7,860 nt of DNA from the NCBI GenBank assembly GCA_945906015.1, contig CAMDQV010000088.1:1-7860 (forward strand), given 5' to 3'. This DNA is from Pedobacter schmidteae (GTDB taxonomy: Bacteria; Bacteroidota; Bacteroidia; Sphingobacteriales; Sphingobacteriaceae). This document shows positions 5,662 through 7,860 of the stretch, piece after piece (position 1 is the stretch's first letter; the number at the start of each line of letters is the position of its first letter). A model generated the notes under the pieces. It had not been told where the DNA came from, ran no database searches, and worked only from the letters and a program-made list of their open reading frames with translations. Position numbers and translations under genes: made by a program.

Positions 5662-6324
5662 ATGACTATTCACAAAGAAGGCTATACTTCAATCGCACTC
5701 TGTATTCTATTTATTTTTGTATTGAATGCAGTTGTACACTACCTTCTTCCCAATACTGCCTGGTTTACCTGGATCATTTATATTTTATCATTTGCCTTGT
5801 TTGTAATCATACTTCAGTTTTTCAGGAGTCCGGCAATTACGGTAGTAAAGAACGATCAGCATGTAATTTGCCCTGCAGATGGTAAGGTAGTTGTGATTGA
5901 GGAAACGCAAGAAACCGAATTCCTTAAAGATAAGTGTATTCAGGTTTCCGTTTTCATGTCGCCAATCAATGTACATATTAATAGAAATCCAATTTCGGGT
6001 ATCGTTAAATATTACAGATACCATCCTGGAAAATTTCTGGTAGCATGGCATCCAAAATCATCTACTGAAAATGAAAGAACCACAGTTGTTATTGAGAATA
6101 AAGCAGGTGTTTCAATTCTTTTCCGTCAAATAGCAGGAGCTTTAGCCAGAAGAATTGTTTGTTATTCTAAAGAAGGTGATCAAGCTGTGCAGGGAGAGGA
6201 ATTCGGATTTATCAAATTTGGGTCTAGAGTAGATTTGTTTTTACCTTTAGGAACTGAAATCAAAGTAGGACTGGGGGAAACTGTAAAAGGAGGCATCACA
6301 GTTTTAGCACATTTAAAAAACTAA
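5662..6324 (+). CDS. psd: Phosphatidylserine decarboxylase, short two-helix form
   Basis: The 220-residue protein makes phosphatidylethanolamine by decarboxylating phosphatidylserine at the inner membrane. Two hydrophobic segments at about 11-29 and 34-53 anchor it. The catalytic region starts at CPADGKV (70-76) and includes MSPINVHINRNP (99-110). The FGSR at 186-189 should self-cleave between Gly187 and Ser188 to give a small alpha chain whose N-terminal serine becomes the pyruvoyl cofactor. Asp73, His105 and Ser188 are the candidate processing triad, by analogy with the Asp-His-Ser triad of E. coli Psd. It is shorter than the roughly 320-residue E. coli enzyme and uses GS rather than the LGST motif, as in the short Psd family found in Bacteroidota and archaea. 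It follows hpt after 74 bp, so it may have its own promoter, and it is 10 bp ahead of the small secreted gene. Confidence 0.95.
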   Translation: MTIHKEGYTSIALCILFIFVLNAVVHYLLPNTAWFTWIIYILSFALFVIILQFFRSPAITVVKNDQHVICPADGKVVVIEETQETEFLKDKCIQVSVFMSPINVHINRNPISGIVKYYRYHPGKFLVAWHPKSSTENERTTVVIENKAGVSILFRQIAGALARRIVCYSKEGDQAVQGEEFGFIKFGSRVDLFLPLGTEIKVGLGETVKGGITVLAHLKN

Positions 6325-6334
6325 GCAAAATAAC

Positions 6335-6532
6335 ATGAAAAAAATAGCAGGATTTTTAGCGATGGCATTCTTTGCAGCAACATTATCACTAATTGCCCAA
6401 GAGCCTAAATCTGCTCCAAAGCCAGCTGAAAAAATGGAATGTAAAATGGGTAAGGACTGTAAGATGAGTACTTGCACAGACAAGTCTAAGTCTAGCGAAA
6501 AAGCTCCAAAAGCATCAAAGAAAAATAATTAA
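6335..6532 (+). CDS. Small secreted Lys-rich peptide with a Met/Cys cluster
   Basis: The 65-residue product begins with a convincing Sec signal peptide (residues 1-21: MKKIAGFLAM, FFAATLSL, then IAQ). The mature part of about 44 residues is dominated by Lys, Ser, Ala and Pro. At its centre is a compact MECKMGKDCKMSTC segment (residues 34-47) with Cys36, Cys42 and Cys47 interleaved with Met34, Met38 and Met44. I do not recognise a family. The alternating Met/Cys spacing suggests thiol/thioether metal binding, for example copper, or disulfide formation, but that is inference. The gene starts 10 bp after psd on the same strand and is very likely cotranscribed. The signal peptide and tight spacing make a real gene much more likely than a chance ORF. 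Confidence 0.75.
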   Translation: MKKIAGFLAMAFFAATLSLIAQEPKSAPKPAEKMECKMGKDCKMSTCTDKSKSSEKAPKASKKNN

Positions 6533-6602
6533 TTTGATCCGAATTCATGATTAAAGGATGAGTATTGTCGTGCAGATGATCCTAAATTTAGTCAAATCAT
6601 TT

Positions 6603-6627
6603 AGTCCTAAACAATCAGGATTTTTTT
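6603..6627 (+). terminator. Weak intrinsic terminator candidate after the plus-strand gene set
   Basis: TCCT (6605-6608) and AGGA (6617-6620) can pair around an 8-nt loop, with one A-T and one G-T pair extending the stem to six. Seven T residues follow at 6621-6627. It lies about 70 bp after the stop of the small secreted gene and 12 bp before the end of the converging peptidase gene. That is the right place for a terminator, but the stem is short and AT-rich. Confidence 0.35.
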
Positions 6628-6639
6628 CAAAAGCTTAAT

Positions 6640-7860
6640 TTATTCTTTCGGATTAAATATCAGCGAGCTTAATTGCGTTGGATCAAACATCTCGTTGGCA
6701 ATTTCAAGCAATTGAGGGGCAGTCACTTTGTTAATCTTTGCAAACACCTCCTCCAGAGAATCGACCCGGTTAAAGTCCAGTAGACTTTTACTCATAGAAA
6801 TGATCAATCCCATTCTGTTTTCCTCGCCTAATGCGATCTGTCCAATGAATTTATGTTTGGCCTGCTGTAATTGAACGGGCCCCAATTTTTGATCCCGGAG
6901 TTTCTTTAGCTCCTTATTGAGCAGTTTGATAGCCTTTTCAGTTTTTTCAGTATCTGTACCAAAGTAAATGGAAAATATACCCGAATCACTCATTGGGGTA
7001 TAATTTGACTCAATGGTATAGGCAATGCCATATTTTTCTCGAATTTCCAGGTTCAGGCGTGAGCTCATACCTGTTCCGCCCAATAAATTGTTCAGAAGTA
7101 AAAAGGCTGTCCTGTGTTTATGGTGAAAAGAGTACGATCGGTTGCCAATCACACAATGTGCCTGATTGATAGGCTTACTAAAAATACTGTGTTTCGGACT
7201 ATAAGACCCTATTTTTTCGCGCACTCTCTCCGGTAAATTGGCTGGTATCTTTCCATAAAGCTTCTCGCTGATGCGGATGGCCGTCTTAAAATCATAATCT
7301 CCGAAAATCCCAATGATGATTTCATCTGTACGATAATTGGATTTCATAAAGAGCTGAATATCTTTTTTCTTAAAGCTTTTTACTGATTTGGGAGTTCCCA
7401 GAATATTTCTGCCCAATGTATGACCTTCAAAAAGCAGATCCTCAAAATCATCGTTTATGGCTTCATCAGGCTGATCCTGATACGAAGAGATTTCATCTAG
7501 AATCACCTCTTTTTCCTTATTCATTTCTTCGTCCGGAAAGACAGAATGAAATAGGATGTCCTCAAAAAGATCTATTGATCTTTCAAGATGTGGTTTCAAG
7601 AAAGAAGCATGAACGCAGGTGTACTCTTTGGTGGTATAGGCATTCAGATCTGCTCCAACCAGCTCCAGTCTGTTTAATATCTGGTTCGTATTTCTTTTCT
7701 CGGTTTGTTTAAACAAGAGATGTTCAATAAAATGGGCCAGACCATCTTTAGCCTGATCTTCATCGCGCGAACCAGCATTGATTATAATGCAAGCATGCGA
7801 AATATTTGAAGGGCTTGGCTTATGCAAAACACGTATTCCATTTTGCAGCTGGTGAACCTG
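6640..7860 (-). CDS. M16-family zinc peptidase, N-terminus outside window
   Basis: The reading frame is open from the right edge to TAA at 6642-6640, giving 406 residues. The visible start, VHQLQNGIRVLHKPSPS, is the usual opening strand of M16 (insulinase/processing-peptidase) proteins, so probably only a few N-terminal residues are missing. The inverted zinc motif HFIEH is at partial residues 43-47, with Glu46 as catalytic base. The third ligand candidate is the Glu of ILDEI, about 75 residues further on. The second-half module GGTGMSSRLNLEIREKYGIAYTIES carries the Arg/Tyr pair typical of active M16B enzymes. Length and layout match the roughly 410-residue two-domain M16B family. No signal peptide can be judged because the N-terminus is cut. 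A TTG at 7827-7825 is an internal leucine codon within the conserved first strand, not the start. Confidence 0.93.
   Translation of the reverse strand, partial: QVHQLQNGIRVLHKPSPSNISHACIIINAGSRDEDQAKDGLAHFIEHLLFKQTEKRNTNQILNRLELVGADLNAYTTKEYTCVHASFLKPHLERSIDLFEDILFHSVFPDEEMNKEKEVILDEISSYQDQPDEAINDDFEDLLFEGHTLGRNILGTPKSVKSFKKKDIQLFMKSNYRTDEIIIGIFGDYDFKTAIRISEKLYGKIPANLPERVREKIGSYSPKHSIFSKPINQAHCVIGNRSYSFHHKHRTAFLLLNNLLGGTGMSSRLNLEIREKYGIAYTIESNYTPMSDSGIFSIYFGTDTEKTEKAIKLLNKELKKLRDQKLGPVQLQQAKHKFIGQIALGEENRMGLIISMSKSLLDFNRVDSLEEVFAKINKVTAPQLLEIANEMFDPTQLSSLIFNPKE

Noticed and set aside
6586..6606. Direct repeat ATTTAGTC (6586-6593 and 6599-6606) before the terminator candidate
   Set aside because: Two 8-mers 13 bases apart in AT-rich DNA are easily due to chance, and no attachment site or insertion is present beside them.
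7825..7827. TTG as start codon of the M16 peptidase
   Set aside because: The frame stays open to the window edge, and the residues upstream (VHQLQNGIRV) belong to the conserved first strand of the family. This TTG encodes the leucine in RVLHKPS.

Overview
The window looks like chromosomal DNA of a Bacteroidota bacterium, most likely a Cytophagales-type marine or soil lineage. This is inferred from several things. The DNA is AT-rich. Shine-Dalgarno sequences are almost absent. One -7-like box (TAnnTTTG) lies upstream of mrp. There is a secreted protein with a CarboxypepD_reg-like domain, a short two-helix phosphatidylserine decarboxylase, and an Mrp ATPase of the cysteine-poor type I associate with this phylum. 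Most of the window is housekeeping. I see no phage, transposon, CRISPR array, rRNA or tRNA.

Layout. (1) Bases 1-195 are the 3' end of a peptide deformylase gene. (2) Bases 196-606 are gene-free and lie between two converging 3' ends. They hold three kinds of repeat: a 7/14-bp TAG-rich tandem array, a dispersed-type imperfect palindrome, and pyrimidine-rich 21-bp tandem copies that run up to and probably into the end of the next gene. (3) On the minus strand, read right to left, are mrp (2716-1655), a NifU-like Fe-S scaffold gene (1615-1337) and a secreted CarboxypepD_reg-like protein (1242-607). (4) A 177-bp divergent intergenic region follows. (5) On the plus strand are a 711-residue AsmA-like/GT51 peptidoglycan glycosyltransferase fusion (2894-5029), hpt (5054-5587), psd (5662-6324) and a 65-residue secreted Cys/Met/Lys-rich peptide (6335-6532). 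(6) A short convergent gap has a weak terminator candidate. (7) A minus-strand M16 zinc peptidase gene (6640 to beyond 7860) runs off the right edge.

How the genes fit together. mrp and the NifU-like gene form an Fe-S cluster assembly pair. The plus-strand set is dominated by envelope functions: glycan polymerisation, a probable AsmA-type lipid-associated domain, and phosphatidylethanolamine synthesis. Purine salvage (hpt) is inserted among them.

The most interesting points are the AsmA-like/GT51 fusion without a transpeptidase domain, the Mrp that lacks the usual C-terminal CxxC, the small Cys/Met/Lys-rich peptide behind psd, and the repeat cluster in the def-side convergent gap. I did not find evidence for a wholly new multi-gene system.
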